Shown: positions 63,126-64,000 of the stretch, piece after piece
Layout: every line of letters begins with the position of its first letter
How positions within the stretch are numbered: the first letter of the stretch is position 1
NCBI RefSeq assembly: GCF_009870125.1
Contig: NC_046681.1
Span: 5,841,001 to 5,905,000 of the forward strand
Source: Drosophila pseudoobscura
Lineage: Eukaryota > Arthropoda > Insecta > Diptera > Drosophilidae
Direction of reading: 5' to 3'
DNA: 64,000 bases
Program-made: the position numbers and the translations under genes
The notes under the pieces: model-generated
Database searches by the model: none
What the model saw: only the letters and a program-made list of their open reading frames with translations
Told to the model about the DNA's origin: nothing

Positions 63126-64000
63126 GTAACCACCTTCAGCCAACGTTTGCTCTGACCCGAAACGAACCCCGCCAAATCAGAGCCCCCATAAATCATCTAT
63201 CTATCATCAGTCATCCGCCTTATCGGTGTGGTAATGTCTGTGCCTTGTGTGCGATATCTAAACTGGGAACAGGTGTACGCGTATGCGTCGAACCGCCTGT
63301 TTGTCTCCACATCGATTGTGAAATTAGTATCACCTTATCGCAATGTTTGTTAAATTTTTACTATATTTTTGTGTCATCACGTGGTAGATGTCAAAGATCA
63401 AACGGAAATGGTGCTTCCCTACTCGTTGTGCGGAAAGGTGTTTCGCTGTTTCCTGAATGGAAATCTGTTTCTCCTGAATTCTGTTTGGCAATCAGTTCCC
63501 TCGCCGTCTGTTTGCTTTCCCTGCGCTCTCTTTGCGGAAAACTCTCAATTATGAATCAATCATTATAATGGTTTTAGAGTTTTACCACTCGACTTTCGAG
63601 TGTCGTATAGATAAGCCTGAAGTTGGCCCACTTAAGGCCGCACCGAAGTGTTTTACAATGGAAGATTGACTACTGTTTGAGCGACAGTCTCTGTGGGTTT
63701 TATAGTTGTCATAAAATGTTGAAGGGTTTGATGGGTTTATCTCCTACTACTCCTTCACTACTGTTTGGTATAAAGTTTTAAAGGCGTTTTCCTCTACAAA
63801 ATGCTACTAAAAATGGTTTAAACTATGTATGTTTGGGGTATCTTTTATCTTAGCAGCACTTTAAGATGTGTTTTACTGTATCATAATATGTTATGCCACG
63901 CAGAAACAAAGTTAAACCGGCCGAGGAGTTCTGCTGCATGTCCGGGGAAATGTTTTGCAGATAGTTTTACAGATTTCAGACTGTATTTAGTCGTATATAA
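63126..64000 (+). other. bwa: bwa intron 3 (incomplete at window edge)
   Basis: It starts with GTAACC after ...CTTCAGAG. The coding frame resumes nowhere in the remaining 875 bp that I can recognise, so the next exon is outside. Frames at 63245-63568 are unsupported. Confidence 0.6.

Noticed and set aside
1..64000. CRISPR arrays, prophage or bacterial operons
   Set aside because: The sequence is animal nuclear DNA with spliced genes; the tandem repeats found have no spacer structure of that kind.

Overview
The window is nuclear DNA from a Drosophila-type fly. It is AT-rich and full of short introns (52-135 bp). The gene order sNPF - barr - lok - vls - bwa, with matching exon structures, is what I know from D. 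melanogaster chromosome arm 2L around 38B (Muller element B). I cannot name the species from sequence alone. The proteins are close to, but differ from, the D. melanogaster versions I remember, so this is probably another Sophophora species.

Layout. (1) Positions 1-43391 hold no recognisable protein gene. This is most simply the long 5' intron and regulatory domain of sNPF. The coding exon of sNPF starts behind a splice acceptor at 43391, and a consensus donor at 190/191 is a candidate partner. The domain contains microsatellites, several degenerate short tandem repeats, one intact-looking 309 bp inverted-repeat element (16531-16839) and two diverged copies of another dispersed repeat. (2) Positions 43415-44419 carry sNPF, the short neuropeptide F precursor, in four coding exons, followed by an AT-rich 3' region with many poly(A) signals. 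(3) Positions 49472-56766 form a compact cluster of cell-cycle and germline genes. barr (condensin subunit CAP-H, minus) and lok (Chk2 kinase, plus) are head to head over an 877 bp gap containing a perfect DRE. lok and vls (valois, MEP50-like WD40 protein, minus) are tail to tail. (4) Positions 56767-59661 contain broken or orphan coding-like fragments on both strands and a 40 bp tandem repeat. (5) Positions 60048-63125 and beyond carry the first three exons of bwa (brain washing, alkaline ceramidase), which runs off the right edge.

The genes are not an operon and share no single pathway. sNPF is a secreted neuromodulator precursor. barr condenses mitotic chromosomes and lok is the DNA-damage checkpoint kinase. 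vls works with the arginine methyltransferase Capsuleen in pole plasm assembly, and bwa hydrolyses ceramide. barr/lok and vls carry DRE boxes and bwa carries an Ohler motif 5 box, both typical of broadly expressed or maternal genes. sNPF sits behind a very long, GA/CT-rich 5' domain as expected for a tissue-specific gene.

I found no CRISPR array, phage, rRNA or convincing tRNA gene, and no clearly undescribed multi-gene system. The items most worth checking are the inverted-repeat element at 16.5 kb, the broken open frames at 57.2-58.9 kb, the in-frame 72 bp intron and dense SQ/TQ cluster of lok, and the possible first exon of sNPF at the left edge.
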